Source: Hydrogenophaga sp. (GTDB taxonomy: Bacteria > Pseudomonadota > Gammaproteobacteria > Burkholderiales > Burkholderiaceae_C). From it: DNA of 64,000 bases. The notes under the pieces were generated by a model, which saw only the letters and a program-made list of their open reading frames with translations, had not been told where the DNA came from and did not search any database. Numbering within the stretch: the stretch's first letter is position 1; the number at the start of each line of letters is the position of its first letter. The stretch covers positions 1-64,000 of the forward strand of contig NZ_JAHBZK010000018.1 in NCBI RefSeq assembly GCF_019635465.1. Direction: 5' to 3'. Shown one piece after another: positions 1 to 9,924 of this stretch. Both the position numbers and the translations under genes were made by a program.

Positions 1-341
1 CCATCTACGAGAGCTACGACTACTACAACCAGGCCACCGACGTGCTGCGCTTTGGCGAGGGCATCAACGACGAAGGCGTCTGGTTCAGCCGATCTGGAAA
101 CCAGTTGGTGGTCCAGCTGATGAATGAGGGGGGGCAGGTCACCATCAACAACTGGTACGGGGCCAACGCAACTCGCATTGAAGTGTTCGAACTCTCCGAC
201 GGCCAGAAGCTGCTTTCCGCCCAGGTCGACTCCCTGGTGCAGGCTATGGCGGCCTTCGCGCCACCGGCCCCGGGGCAGACGTCGCTCACGCCGGAGCAGC
301 AGTCGGCGCTGGTGCCGGTGATTGCGGCGGCGTGGAACTGA
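1..341 (+). CDS. C-terminal end of an RTX/haemolysin-type calcium-binding secreted protein (5' partial)
   Basis: The gene enters from the left edge; the first complete codon is at position 3 and the frame is open to the TGA at 339-341. The visible ~112 residues contain the block LRFGEGI, VVQLMNEGGQVTINNWY and RIEVFELSDG, which is the pattern of the haemolysin-type calcium-binding related domain found after RTX nonapeptide repeats. The alanine/proline-rich last 40 residues resemble the uncleaved C-terminal secretion signal of type I substrates. The two following genes encode a type I secretion ABC protein and membrane fusion protein, so this is probably their cargo. The N-terminal effector part lies outside the window, so its activity cannot be stated. 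Confidence 0.75.
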   Translation, partial: IYESYDYYNQATDVLRFGEGINDEGVWFSRSGNQLVVQLMNEGGQVTINNWYGANATRIEVFELSDGQKLLSAQVDSLVQAMAAFAPPAPGQTSLTPEQQSALVPVIAAAWN

Positions 342-371
342 GTCGTTAGGTACGGCCAGGCCGAAATTCAG

Positions 372-409
372 CCGACCACCAGGGCGTTCTTGCGCGACGT
401 GGTGGTCGG
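372..409 (+). terminator. Hairpin between RTX substrate gene and its exporter
   Basis: CCGACCACCA at 372-381 pairs perfectly with TGGTGGTCGG at 400-409 around an 18-nt loop. It lies 30 bases after the substrate stop codon and is followed by only two T residues, so it is a weak terminator or an mRNA stabilising or attenuating hairpin. It could let the substrate be made in excess over the exporter; that role is inferred. Confidence 0.45.
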
Positions 410-522
410 TTGACGTGGCCTGTCAGTGGCCTGCGGCAGACGCGGGCCTCACCGGCGATGCGCGTGAGGTCGCGCTCTTCGGGCCGACACCCGACGCATC
501 GAATGAATCAGGGAGCAAACAA

Positions 523-2898
523 GTGACACAAGCAGCGATGTCGGGCTGGCCGCCGCAGGGTGGGCGCGGTCAAGCGGCGACGGTGCAGGGGGGCCTGCCT
601 GGCCCGGGCGAGGCGATGGCCCGCGCGGGGCGTCAGCGGGTTGAGAACGACACCGGTGTGGCCTGTCTGGTGATGATGGCGCGGCTGCATGGGGTGGCGG
701 CCGACCCCGACCAGATTGCGCACGAGTTCGCGGGGGACGGCGGGCTGCTCGATGTGCAAGGCCTGTTGCTGGCGGCCCGCAAGTTGGGCCTGGTGGCCAA
801 GCGCGTGCGGGTGAACCCGGCGCGTTTGGGCAAGACGCCATTGCCGGCGATTGCCATCGGGCAGCGACGCGGGGCGCGCAACGGCGGTACGGATGCCAAC
901 GGCCCACAGGCCGGCGACAACCCGTCCAAGGGCGTGCTGACCACCGGCTCATCGCCCACCAACACGCCATCGACTGAAACCGCTTCAACTGATGCGCCAA
1001 CGACTGGCACACCTCCCACCGACGACTTCTTCATCCTGGCCCGCATCGACGACGGCCGCGCCCTGGTGCAGTCGCCGCGCGTGGGCCGGCCAGAGTCGCT
1101 CAGCCTGGACATGCTGGCGGGGCAGTGGTCGGGCGAGCTGATCCTCTTCACCTCGCGTACGTCGCTGGCGGGTGAGCTGTCCAAGTTCGACTTCAGTTGG
1201 TTCATTCCCGCGGTGGTGAAGTACCGGCGCTTGCTGCTGGAGGTGCTGGGCGTGAGCCTGGCCTTGCAGTTGTTCGCGCTCATCACGCCCTTGTTCTTTC
1301 AGGTGGTGATGGACAAGGTGCTGGTGCACCGGGGCTACACCACGCTGGACGTGATCGCCATTGCGTTTGCGGTGGTGGTGGTGTTCGAAGTGACGCTGAC
1401 GGCGCTGCGCAGCTATGTGTTTGCGCACACCACCAGCCGCATCGACGTGGAGTTGGGTGCGCGTTTGTTCCGGCACCTGCTGGGGTTGCCGCTGGCCTAT
1501 TTTCAGGCGCGGCGGGTGGGCGATTCGGTGGCGCGGGTGCGCGAGCTGGAGAACATTCGCGCCTTTCTCACCGGCAATGCGCTCACCGTGGTGCTCGACC
1601 TGTTGTTCTCGGTGGTGTTCCTGGCGGTGATGGCGTACTACAGCGGTTGGCTCACGCTCATTGTGCTGGGCTCGCTGCCGTGCTACGCGGTGCTCACCGG
1701 CGTGTTCACGCCCATGCTGCGCGCGCGTCTGCACGAGAAGTTCAACCGCGGCGCCGAGAACCAGGCATTTCTGGTGGAGACCATCAGCGGCATCGACACC
1801 GTCAAGGCCATGGCGGTGGAGCCGCAGTGGACGCGCCGCTGGGACAGCCAGCTCGCGGGCTATGTGTCGGCCAGCTTCAAGACGGCGACCATCGGCACGC
1901 TGGCCAACGGTGGGGTGACGCTGGTGTCCAAGGCGGTGACGGTGCTCACGCTGTACTTCGGCGCGCGCTTCGTCATCGAGGGCGACCTGTCGGTGGGGCA
2001 GCTGATCGCCTTCAACATGCTGGCGGGGCAGGTGGCCCAGCCGGTGATGCGCCTGGCCAACCTCTGGACGGACTTTCAGCAGACCGGCATTTCGGTGCAG
2101 CGCCTGGGCGACATCCTCAACGCTCGCACCGAGGTTGCCGGCCAGAAGGCCGCGTTGCCACCGCTGCAGGGGCGGGTGCAGTTCGAGGGCGTGCACTTTC
2201 GCTACCGGGCCGATGGGCCCGAGGTGCTGCGCGACCTGACGCTGGACGTCGCACCGGGCGAGGTGATCGGTGTGGTGGGGCGATCCGGCTCGGGCAAGAG
2301 CACCCTGACCAAGCTGGTGCAGCGCATGTATGTGCCCGAGCGTGGCCGCGTGCTGGTGGACGGGGTGGACCTGGCGGTGGCAGACGCCGGCTCGCTGCGC
2401 CGGCAGGTGGGTGTGGTGCTGCAGGAGAACGTGCTGTTTGCGCGCACCGTTCGCGAGAACATTGCCCTGGCCGACCCCGGGGCACCGCTGGAGGCGGTGA
2501 TGCATGCGGCCCGCCTGGCCGGCGCACACGAGTTCATTACCGAACTGCCCGAGGGCTACGACACCCTGGTGGGCGAGCACGGGGCGTCGCTATCGGGCGG
2601 GCAGCGCCAGCGGGTGGCGATTGCGCGTGCGCTGATGACCAACCCGCGCATCCTGATCCTGGACGAAGCCACCAGCGCGCTCGACTACGAGAGCGAGCGC
2701 ATCGTGCAGCAGAACATGCGCCGCATCGCGCAGGGGCGCACGGTGATCATCGTGGCGCACCGCCTGAGCGCGGTGCGCGAGGCCCACCGCATTCTGGTGA
2801 TGGAGCGCGGCCAGATCGTCGAAGCCGGCCCGCACGCCGAATTGGTGCAACGCCAGGACGGGCGCTACGCGGCGCTGTGGCGCCTGCAGCAGGGTTGA
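523..2898 (+). CDS. Type I secretion system permease/ATPase (HlyB family)
   Basis: A 791-residue inner-membrane ABC exporter that would power export of the RTX protein upstream. The GTG at 523 is chosen because GGGAG sits 8 bases before it; the longer open frame from 322 overlaps the upstream gene. The N-terminus has a C39-peptidase-like domain whose catalytic Cys position reads NDTGVACL, so it is the inactive, substrate-binding form seen in HlyB. Within it lies a Thr/Ser/Pro/Gly-rich insert (about residues 130-175). A six-helix membrane domain follows. The ATPase has Walker [10 protein letters not shown] near residue 586, signature LSGGQ near 690, Walker B ILILDEA near 710 and an H-loop VAHRL. 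The HlyD-type partner starts 9 bases downstream. The outer-membrane TolC partner is not in the window. Confidence 0.92.
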   Translation: MTQAAMSGWPPQGGRGQAATVQGGLPGPGEAMARAGRQRVENDTGVACLVMMARLHGVAADPDQIAHEFAGDGGLLDVQGLLLAARKLGLVAKRVRVNPARLGKTPLPAIAIGQRRGARNGGTDANGPQAGDNPSKGVLTTGSSPTNTPSTETASTDAPTTGTPPTDDFFILARIDDGRALVQSPRVGRPESLSLDMLAGQWSGELILFTSRTSLAGELSKFDFSWFIPAVVKYRRLLLEVLGVSLALQLFALITPLFFQVVMDKVLVHRGYTTLDVIAIAFAVVVVFEVTLTALRSYVFAHTTSRIDVELGARLFRHLLGLPLAYFQARRVGDSVARVRELENIRAFLTGNALTVVLDLLFSVVFLAVMAYYSGWLTLIVLGSLPCYAVLTGVFTPMLRARLHEKFNRGAENQAFLVETISGIDTVKAMAVEPQWTRRWDSQLAGYVSASFKTATIGTLANGGVTLVSKAVTVLTLYFGARFVIEGDLSVGQLIAFNMLAGQVAQPVMRLANLWTDFQQTGISVQRLGDILNARTEVAGQKAALPPLQGRVQFEGVHFRYRADGPEVLRDLTLDVAPGEVIGVVGRSGSGKSTLTKLVQRMYVPERGRVLVDGVDLAVADAGSLRRQVGVVLQENVLFARTVRENIALADPGAPLEAVMHAARLAGAHEFITELPEGYDTLVGEHGASLSGGQRQRVAIARALMTNPRILILDEATSALDYESERIVQQNMRRIAQGRTVIIVAHRLSAVREAHRILVMERGQIVEAGPHAELVQRQDGRYAALWRLQQG

Positions 2899-2906
2899 GG
2901 GCAGCC

Positions 2907-4334
2907 ATGAAACTGCGATTGATATGGCAGGCCTGGGGTGACCTGTTCGCCCGGCACCGCGCGGTCTGGCGCCACGCCTGGGCCCAGCGCGCCGACATGG
3001 CGCCCCCGGTGCGCGAACCGCACGAAGCGGCGTTTCTGCCCGCTGCGCTGGCCCTGCAGGACACACCGGTCTCGCCGGCGCCCCGCGTCGCCATGGGGCT
3101 GATCGTGGCCTTTTTGCTGTTGGCGCTGCTGTGGGCCACTGTCGGGCACATCGACGTGGTGGCGGTGGGGCAAGGCAAGGTGGTGCCCAGCGACCGCACC
3201 AAGACTCTGCAACCCCTGGAAGCCGCCACCGTGCAGGCCATCCATGTGCGCGACGGGCAGTTTGTGCGCGCGGGCGACTTGCTGATCGAGCTCGACCCCA
3301 CCACCTCGCAGGCCGACAGCCAGCGTGTCGAGGTCGAGGCGGTGGCGGCGACCCTGCAGCTCGCGCGCGGCCAGGCCCTGTTGAAAGCCCTGGCCAGTGG
3401 CGACCCACCCACCTTGCCACCCACCCCCGATGTGCCGGTGGACCGGCGCCAGGAAGCGTCGCGCCAGCTTGACGGGCAATGGGCCGAAGTCGCGACGCAG
3501 CGCGCGCGCCTGGCCGCCGACGTGACGCGGCGCGAGGCGGAAGGCCGCGCCACGCAGGCGCAGGTGCGCAAGCTGGAGCAGATCCTACCCATCGCCACGC
3601 AGCGCGCGCAGGACTACCGGCGCCTGGTGGACCAGGCCTTCGTGTCGCAGCACGGCTACCTGGAACAGGAGCAATCGCGCATCGAAATGGAGGCCGACCT
3701 CGCCGCCCAGCGCAACCGGCTGCAGGAGATCGAGGCCTCGCTGCGCGAGGTGCAGGCGCAGCAGCGCGCACTGACGGCCGAGACGCGCCGCGCCACCTTG
3801 GACAGCATCGAGCAGGCGCGCCAGCGACTAGAGGCCCTGGCGCAGGAGCGCATCAAGGCCGGTGTGCGCGGGCGCCTGACCCGCCTGGTGGCACCGGTGG
3901 ACGGCACCGTGCAGCAGCTCGCCGTGTTCACCGAAGGCGGCGTGGTGACGCCCGCACAGCCGCTGCTGGTCATCGTGCCGGCGGACCAGCCGCTCGAAGT
4001 GGAGGCCTTCTTTGAGAACAAGGACATCGGCTTCCTGCACCAGGGCCAGGACGCCGAGGTGAAGGTCGAGACCTTCCAGTTCACCAAGTACGGCACCTTG
4101 CACGCCGAGCTGGCCAGCGTGTCGCACGACGCCATCAGTGACGAACAGCGTGGCCTGATTTACGCCAGCCGCGTGCGCATGGCCAGCACCGAATTGGACG
4201 TGGACGGCGCGCGCGTGCGCCTGTCGCCGGGCATGGCGGTGACGGTGGAGGTCAAGACCGGGCGGCGGCGGGTGATCGAGTACTTCCTGGCACCGCTGCT
4301 GCAGCACAGCCAGGAGAGCCTGCGCGAGCGCTGA
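2907..4334 (+). CDS. HlyD-family type I secretion periplasmic adaptor
   Basis: A 475-residue membrane fusion protein linking the ABC exporter to an outer-membrane channel. A cytoplasmic N-terminus of about 60 residues precedes one membrane helix (residues 61-80, GLIVAFLLLALLWATVG). A lipoyl/barrel-sandwich half follows (VQAIHVRDGQFVRAGDLLIE), then a long periplasmic coiled coil, then the second half (VAPVDGTVQQLAVFTEGGVV) and a C-terminal HlyD beta-barrel ending with RRRVIEYFLAPL, the usual end of this family. The ATG at 2907 follows an AGGGC ribosome site that begins in the stop codon of the ABC gene, so the two are translationally close and form an operon. Confidence 0.93.
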   Translation: MKLRLIWQAWGDLFARHRAVWRHAWAQRADMAPPVREPHEAAFLPAALALQDTPVSPAPRVAMGLIVAFLLLALLWATVGHIDVVAVGQGKVVPSDRTKTLQPLEAATVQAIHVRDGQFVRAGDLLIELDPTTSQADSQRVEVEAVAATLQLARGQALLKALASGDPPTLPPTPDVPVDRRQEASRQLDGQWAEVATQRARLAADVTRREAEGRATQAQVRKLEQILPIATQRAQDYRRLVDQAFVSQHGYLEQEQSRIEMEADLAAQRNRLQEIEASLREVQAQQRALTAETRRATLDSIEQARQRLEALAQERIKAGVRGRLTRLVAPVDGTVQQLAVFTEGGVVTPAQPLLVIVPADQPLEVEAFFENKDIGFLHQGQDAEVKVETFQFTKYGTLHAELASVSHDAISDEQRGLIYASRVRMASTELDVDGARVRLSPGMAVTVEVKTGRRRVIEYFLAPLLQHSQESLRER

Positions 4335-4356
4335 GCTGGTCGGCGACCGCCGGCGT

Positions 4357-5235
4357 TCAGAGCTGGCGATACACCGCGTCGGCCAAGGCCATCAGGCCCG
4401 CGCGATCGAGCGGGCCACTGAGCGCGTAGCCAAAGCCCTGGTCCACCCAGTAAAAGCCGGGCACCGGGCCGGCGTCGGTAAAGCGAAAGGCGCTCTCGGC
4501 CGACGGGGTGGCGCCTTGCGCTGGCGCGGTGGCGATGTCACCGGCTTGCACGGCACCCAGGTACAGCGTGACCCGAACGCCCTGGGGGTTCTGGTACATG
4601 AACTGCGCGCGCGCGCCTTGCTCGCCTGGCAGCAACCGGCCGCCGACCAGCACATAGCCCAGGGCCTGCAGGTCGGGCACCTTCAGCGCACGGCCGGTGC
4701 GCTTGGACAACCATTGCACCAGGTGGGCTTCGTCGCTGGCGCCGACTTCCACGGGGTGGCGCTGCTCCGGGCTGTAGACGGCGTGAGCCACTGCAGCCTC
4801 GTGTGCAAAGCGGGTGAGGGTGGGCTGGGCAGTCGACATGGCGATCGTTGCATGGCCATTCGGTCGCGCGCCAGCCACCGGGTCCGAGCCGGCGGCGGGC
4901 CAGGTGCCGCGCCCGAGCCAGCCAGCGCCAAAGGCCAGCACCACACCAGCGGCCATGCCGCCCCAGCGCCACCACTGTTGCTGCCGTGCCTGCACATTGC
5001 CGGCCAGATCGGCGGCCGCCAGCATGGCCGGCGGCACCGGTTCTTGCAGAACAGCGCGGTGCAGGTCTCGCAACGCGTCGCGTTGAGCGCGCCCTTGCCT
5101 CACGCGCGCTTGCGCGTCGGTGTCGACGTGCAGGCGTGCGCGCAGGGCCGCCAGGTCAGGGTGGCCGGCAGGCTCGTCGATGAGGGCCTGAATGTCGGCG
5201 TCGCTCAGGGGCGTGGTGTCGCGGGATGGGTCCAT
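4357..5235 (-). CDS. Membrane anti-sigma factor partner of the adjacent ECF sigma
   Basis: This 292-residue protein has a soluble N-terminal part rich in Ala, Arg and Asp, a single membrane helix (about residues 91-110, WGGMAAGVVLAFGAGWLG) and a periplasmic C-terminal domain of about 180 residues. That layout, and its position 13 bases after the sigma gene, is what membrane-bound anti-sigma factors show. No zinc-binding HxxxCxxC motif is seen, so it is not a ZAS-type anti-sigma. The expected role is to hold the ECF sigma at the inner membrane until an envelope signal releases it; this is inferred from context. Confidence 0.75.
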   Translation of the reverse strand: MDPSRDTTPLSDADIQALIDEPAGHPDLAALRARLHVDTDAQARVRQGRAQRDALRDLHRAVLQEPVPPAMLAAADLAGNVQARQQQWWRWGGMAAGVVLAFGAGWLGRGTWPAAGSDPVAGARPNGHATIAMSTAQPTLTRFAHEAAVAHAVYSPEQRHPVEVGASDEAHLVQWLSKRTGRALKVPDLQALGYVLVGGRLLPGEQGARAQFMYQNPQGVRVTLYLGAVQAGDIATAPAQGATPSAESAFRFTDAGPVPGFYWVDQGFGYALSGPLDRAGLMALADAVYRQL

Positions 5236-5248
5236 GGCGTGCGCGGCG

Positions 5249-5803
5249 CTATTTCAGCCGCCTCAGGTTCTGGTGGGTGGGAAAGCCCGACGATGCGTGC
5301 CCGGTATCCGCTGGCGGTGCGGTGGCGGGTGCATCCATCAAGACTTGCAGCCGGGAGCGGGCGCGGGACAGGCGCGACATGACGGTACCGATCGGCACGC
5401 CGGTGATGCTGGCGACCTGCTGGTAACTCAGGTCTTCCAGGCTCACCAACAACAGCACCTCGCGTTGGTCGGGCGGCAGCAGCAGCAAGCAGCGTTGCAG
5501 GTCGATCGCCTGGTCTTGTGCCGAGGGTGGCGCGGTGAGATCCGCGGCCGCATCGTCGATGTCCACCCGCACCAGGCCCGCATCCCGGCGCAGGTTCTGG
5601 CGAACACCGCTGACGTAGAGGTTGTGCATCACGGTGAACAGCCAGGCCCGCAGATCCGAGCCGACGGTCCACAGACGCCACTTGCTGCAGGCGCGCTCCA
5701 GGGTGTCCTGCACCAGATCGTCGGCGGCCCATGCATCACCAGTCAGGGCGCGTGCGTAGCGCCGCAAGCCGGGGATGTGGGCAACCAGCGCTTGGGAGTG
5801 CAT
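5249..5803 (-). CDS. ECF-type RNA polymerase sigma factor
   Basis: A 184-residue sigma-70 family protein with region 2 (DDLVQDTLERACSKW, then DLRAWLFTVMHNLYV) and region 4 helix-turn-helix (LSYQQVASITGVPIGTVMSR), and no regions 1 or 3, as in extracytoplasmic-function sigmas. The ATG at 5803 is preferred over an in-frame TTG at 5821; neither has a clear ribosome site. It is the middle gene of a lipoprotein - sigma - anti-sigma operon. A GGAATAA...CGTTCATC pair upstream of the operon (6272-6301) resembles an ECF promoter, so the sigma may drive its own operon. Confidence 0.9.
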   Translation of the reverse strand: MHSQALVAHIPGLRRYARALTGDAWAADDLVQDTLERACSKWRLWTVGSDLRAWLFTVMHNLYVSGVRQNLRRDAGLVRVDIDDAAADLTAPPSAQDQAIDLQRCLLLLPPDQREVLLLVSLEDLSYQQVASITGVPIGTVMSRLSRARSRLQVLMDAPATAPPADTGHASSGFPTHQNLRRLK

Positions 5804-5839
5804 GGGGTGGCGTCGCTGCAAGTGGGTGGTCGGCGGGCG

Positions 5840-6217
5840 TCAGGGTTTGACGATGTGCCAGACGTTGTTGAAGCCGTCGCCGGTCTTGTCGCCGGGCTTG
5901 GCGTCCTTGATCCAGTAGTAGAGCGGCTTGCCCTTGAAGGCCCACTGCTTGCTGCCGTCGTCGCGGGTGATGACGCTGTAGTCGCCCGAGGCGCTGTCGC
6001 CGGCGGCGGCCATCAGCGGTGGCCAGTTGGTGGCGCAGGGGCCGTTGCACACCGATTTGCCGCTGCCAGCGCTGTCTCGGTCAAAGGTGTAGAGCGTCAT
6101 TTGGTTGGGGCCGACCAGCATGCCGTCGGCGACCTTGGCTGGGGCAGCGGACGCATACATCGAGGCGCAACCGCCGAGCAGTGCGGCGCCGAGCGCCAGA
6201 GGCATCAGGAATTTCAT
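5840..6217 (-). CDS. Lipoprotein with secreted-repeat (COG4315-type) domain
   Basis: This 125-residue precursor has a short signal peptide and lipobox LLGGC (Cys17), so it should be a lipid-anchored envelope protein. The mature part carries the two repeats typical of COG4315 lipoproteins, seen as MTLYTFDRDSAGSGKSVCNG with CATNWPPL, and PLYYWIKDAKPGDKTGDGF. The function of this family is not known. The ATG at 6217 is preferred over the upstream frame because GGAG lies 8 bases before it and the signal peptide begins there. It is first in the operon with the ECF sigma and anti-sigma, which suggests an envelope-stress or redox-linked role; that is inference. Confidence 0.85.
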   Translation of the reverse strand: MKFLMPLALGAALLGGCASMYASAAPAKVADGMLVGPNQMTLYTFDRDSAGSGKSVCNGPCATNWPPLMAAAGDSASGDYSVITRDDGSKQWAFKGKPLYYWIKDAKPGDKTGDGFNNVWHIVKP

Positions 6218-6271
6218 GGGCGTTCTCCGGAGTGTGGGGGACAGGTGGTTTGCAGACAGTCTCTGCAACCG

Positions 6272-6301
6272 GATGAACGCCAGGGGCAGGAGTGTTATTC
6301 C
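6272..6301 (-). promoter_or_regulatory. Candidate ECF-sigma promoter for the lipoprotein/sigma operon
   Basis: Read on the minus strand, GGAATAA (6295-6301) and CGTTCATC (6272-6279) are 15 bases apart. This is the GGAA-type -35 and CGT-type -10 layout used by many ECF sigmas, and it lies 54 bases before the lipoprotein ATG. No sigma-70 style boxes were seen in the same gap. It is probably the autoregulated promoter of the operon. Confidence 0.5.
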
Positions 6302-6317
6302 ACCCGCCCAGAAAAAT

Positions 6318-6806
6318 TTACCGGTTGCGCGACTTCAGGGCACGCTCCACCTCGCGCTTGCCCTCGCGGTCCTTGATGGTGTCGCGCTTGTCGTGCTCGC
6401 CCTTGCCCTTGGCCAGCGCAATCTCGCATTTCACATGGCCACCCTTCCAGTGCAGGTTCAGCGGCACCAGGGTGAAGCCCTTTTGCTCGACCTTGCCGAT
6501 CAGGCGACGGATCTGGTCCTTGTGCAGCAACAGCTTCTTGGTGCGAGCCGACTCGGCCGTCACGTGGGTGCTGGTGGTGCGCAGCGGGTTGATCTGGCAG
6601 CCGATGAGGAAGATTTCGCCCTCACGAATGACGACGTAGCCATCGGTGAGCTGTGCCTTGCCTTCGCGCAGCGCCTTCACCTCCCAGCCCTGCAGCACCA
6701 TGCCCGCCTCGAAGCGCTCCTCGATGGCGTAGTTGAACAGCGCCTTTTTGTTGTCGGCAATGCGGCTGTCGGTCGCAGCGGGCTTGGATTTCTGGGAGGT
6801 GGCCAT
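6318..6806 (-). CDS. smpB: SsrA-binding protein SmpB
   Basis: This 162-residue protein binds tmRNA and is required for trans-translation, which rescues stalled ribosomes. Family blocks are clear: [55 protein letters not shown], and the C-terminal basic tail ([15 protein letters not shown], then [13 protein letters not shown]) that enters the decoding channel. The ATG at 6806 (MATSQKSKP) fits the usual N-terminus; 14 further codons upstream are open but unlikely to be used. It is transcribed away from ratA, the same divergent arrangement as in enterobacteria. Confidence 0.97.
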   Translation of the reverse strand: MATSQKSKPAATDSRIADNKKALFNYAIEERFEAGMVLQGWEVKALREGKAQLTDGYVVIREGEIFLIGCQINPLRTTSTHVTAESARTKKLLLHKDQIRRLIGKVEQKGFTLVPLNLHWKGGHVKCEIALAKGKGEHDKRDTIKDREGKREVERALKSRNR

Positions 6807-6905
6807 GGGAATGTAATTGCGGCCGGATGGCCCCGGTTGCAAGCCCACCTAGAATCGAGCGAGCCTTGCAGGGCCCCGCGGGCTGGCGCGAGGACCGGCG
6901 ATTGT

Positions 6906-7352
6906 ATGAAAACGATTCACAAGTCTGTCTTGCTCTGGCACAGCGCGCACGAGATGTTCGCGCTGGTGACCGATGTGCAGCACTACCCCCAGTTCCTGCC
7001 CTGGTGCGACAAGGGCGAGGTGCTTGAGCAGACCGGGGACGGCATGGTCGCTCGCGTGGGCATGGCCATTGGTGGTCTGCAGCAAAGCTTCACCACCCGC
7101 AACCGCCACGTGGCCGACCGCGAAGTGCACCTCGAACTGGTGGATGGCCCTTTCTCCAACCTGGACGGCCACTGGATGTTCACCCCGCTCGGCGACGGCT
7201 CTCAGCGCGCATGCAAGGTCGAGTTCACCCTGCGCTATGGCTTCAGCAGTTCGGCCTTGTCTGCCGTGGTCGGGCCGGTGTTCGACCGCATTGCCGGCAA
7301 CCTGGTGGACGCGTTCGTCAAGCGCGCCGATCAGGTGTACGGGGCGGGGTGA
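6906..7352 (+). CDS. ratA: RatA-type START/coenzyme Q-binding family protein
   Basis: This 148-residue single-domain protein belongs to the polyketide-cyclase/START-like family that includes E. coli RatA and mitochondrial Coq10. Blocks include YPQFLPWCDKGEVLE and YGFSSSALSAVVGPVFDRIA. E. coli RatA has been described as a toxin that blocks 70S ribosome assembly, whereas Coq10-like members bind ubiquinone; sequence alone does not decide between them. The ATG at 6906 gives the usual length. The stop overlaps the start area of rnfH, and smpB is divergent upstream, the conserved smpB/ratA/rnfH layout. A TAGAATCG box at 6850-6857 is a possible -10 element. Confidence 0.92.
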   Translation: MKTIHKSVLLWHSAHEMFALVTDVQHYPQFLPWCDKGEVLEQTGDGMVARVGMAIGGLQQSFTTRNRHVADREVHLELVDGPFSNLDGHWMFTPLGDGSQRACKVEFTLRYGFSSSALSAVVGPVFDRIAGNLVDAFVKRADQVYGAG

Positions 7353-7354
7353 GC

Positions 7355-7678
7355 ATGCGCGTTACCCTGGTTCACGCCAGTGCCCCGCGGGAGGTGCACG
7401 AAACCACCGTCGAGCTGGCAGTAGGCACCACGGCGAGTGAGGCCATCGAAGCTGCGGGCTGGCATACCAAGTTTCCGCAATGGGCGACGCTGTCGCTGGC
7501 GGTCTGGGGGCGTCGGTGTGAGGCCGATCAGGTGATGCGCGAAGGGGATCGGCTGGAACTGCTCAGGTCCTTGCGTGTGGACCCGAAGGTGGCGCGGCGC
7601 GAACGGTTCGTGGGGCAAGGCGCGAGAAGTGCCGGCCTGTTTGCTCAGCGGCGACCCAACTCCAAGGCCGGCTACTGA
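7355..7678 (+). CDS. rnfH: RnfH family ubiquitin-fold protein
   Basis: This 107-residue protein has the RnfH/RatB beta-grasp pattern: an N-terminal MRVTLVHAS, the TTASEAIEAAGW helix, and EGDRLELLRSLRVDPKVARR near the C-terminus. Its function is not settled; it is linked by neighbourhood to ratA. The ATG at 7355 is used here. A GTG at 7349, overlapping the ratA stop codon, is in frame and would add two residues. Overlap with ratA implies translational coupling. Confidence 0.9.
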   Translation: MRVTLVHASAPREVHETTVELAVGTTASEAIEAAGWHTKFPQWATLSLAVWGRRCEADQVMREGDRLELLRSLRVDPKVARRERFVGQGARSAGLFAQRRPNSKAGY

Positions 7679-7716
7679 CCCAGGGCGGGCGTGTGAGGCC
7701 TGCCGCCAGTGGCGAT

Positions 7717-8247
7717 TCAGCAGTCGCTGCGGATGATGGCGGCCAGTCGCTGCGATTCGGCGGCGCGGGCCTTGTCGTCGATGAACTCGCGTTCGCCCTT
7801 GGCATTGGTCGTGGCCATGCGGGCACCGGAGTCAATGGTGGTCTTGGCTTGCCGCGCGCGCGCGCAGTTGTCGGCGCGCAGGCGCGCAATGCGCTCGGCC
7901 TCTGCCTTCTTCTTTGCCTCTTCTTCGGCCTCGGCCTGCTTCTTCTTAGCCTCGAGCTCTTTGTCCACCGTGGGCGCCTGGGGCGCGGCCGGCGCAGCGG
8001 CGGCGGGGCTGTTGGCGGCTGCCTGTGCCGGTTCGGCGGGCGCCGCAACGGGGGAAACCACCAGCCCCGGGCGCTTGAGGATGTTCTTCTCGGGCACGCT
8101 GGCGGGCGGTGCGGTGTCGCTGAACACCTTGCGGCCGCTGCCGTCGATCCACTGCCACTGGGCCCAGCCAGCGACCCAGGTCAGCGACAACGCGCCCACG
8201 ACGGTGGCGCGCGCAGCAATGCGAAGGAGCGGAGCGGAGGTAGGCAT
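7717..8247 (-). CDS. DUF4124 domain protein, exported, with Lys/Ala coiled coil
   Basis: A 176-residue protein starting with a hydrophobic signal segment (IAARATVVGALSLTWVAG) followed by the DUF4124 core WQWIDGSGRKVFSDTAPP, a short envelope-associated module of unknown function. The middle is Ala/Pro-rich. Residues about 95-130 are a charged helix (KELEAKKKQAEAEEEAKKKA) expected to form a coiled coil. Two cysteines (ADNCARAR and the terminal SDC) could form a disulfide in the periplasm. It is convergent with rnfH and divergent from guaB, as in other Burkholderiales. No reaction can be assigned. Confidence 0.8.
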   Translation of the reverse strand: MPTSAPLLRIAARATVVGALSLTWVAGWAQWQWIDGSGRKVFSDTAPPASVPEKNILKRPGLVVSPVAAPAEPAQAAANSPAAAAPAAPQAPTVDKELEAKKKQAEAEEEAKKKAEAERIARLRADNCARARQAKTTIDSGARMATTNAKGEREFIDDKARAAESQRLAAIIRSDC

Positions 8248-8260
8248 GCGCGCAGTGTAG

Positions 8261-9856
<1,596 letters not shown>

Positions 9857-9872
9857 CCCCCTCCGCTCCGCA

Positions 9873-9897
9873 GGCCGTCCCCCGCGACGGCCTTTTT
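9873..9897 (+). terminator. Intrinsic terminator between guaB and guaA
   Basis: GGCCGTC (9873-9879) pairs with GACGGCC (9886-9892) around a 6-base loop and is followed by five T residues. This is a standard Rho-independent terminator. guaA, 28 bases downstream, either has its own promoter or relies on read-through. Confidence 0.88.
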
Positions 9898-9924
9898 CAT
9901 TCCAGACCGTCCCGCCTCACGAAC

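Noticed and set aside
985..2580. 531-residue minus-strand open frame opposite the type I secretion ABC gene
   Set aside because: Composition is His/Arg/Gln-rich with no motif; it is the GC-rich mirror of a clear gene. The same applies to long mirrors at 7946-9811, 20381-21862, 23957-25858, 25695-27566, 40320-42434, 46769-48991, 54445-56439 and 56205-58073.
1197..2906. Open frame extending hlyD upstream for 570 codons
   Set aside because: It overlaps the ABC gene in another frame and has Gly/Ala/Arg-rich nonsense content; the ATG at 2907 has a ribosome site and a family-typical start.
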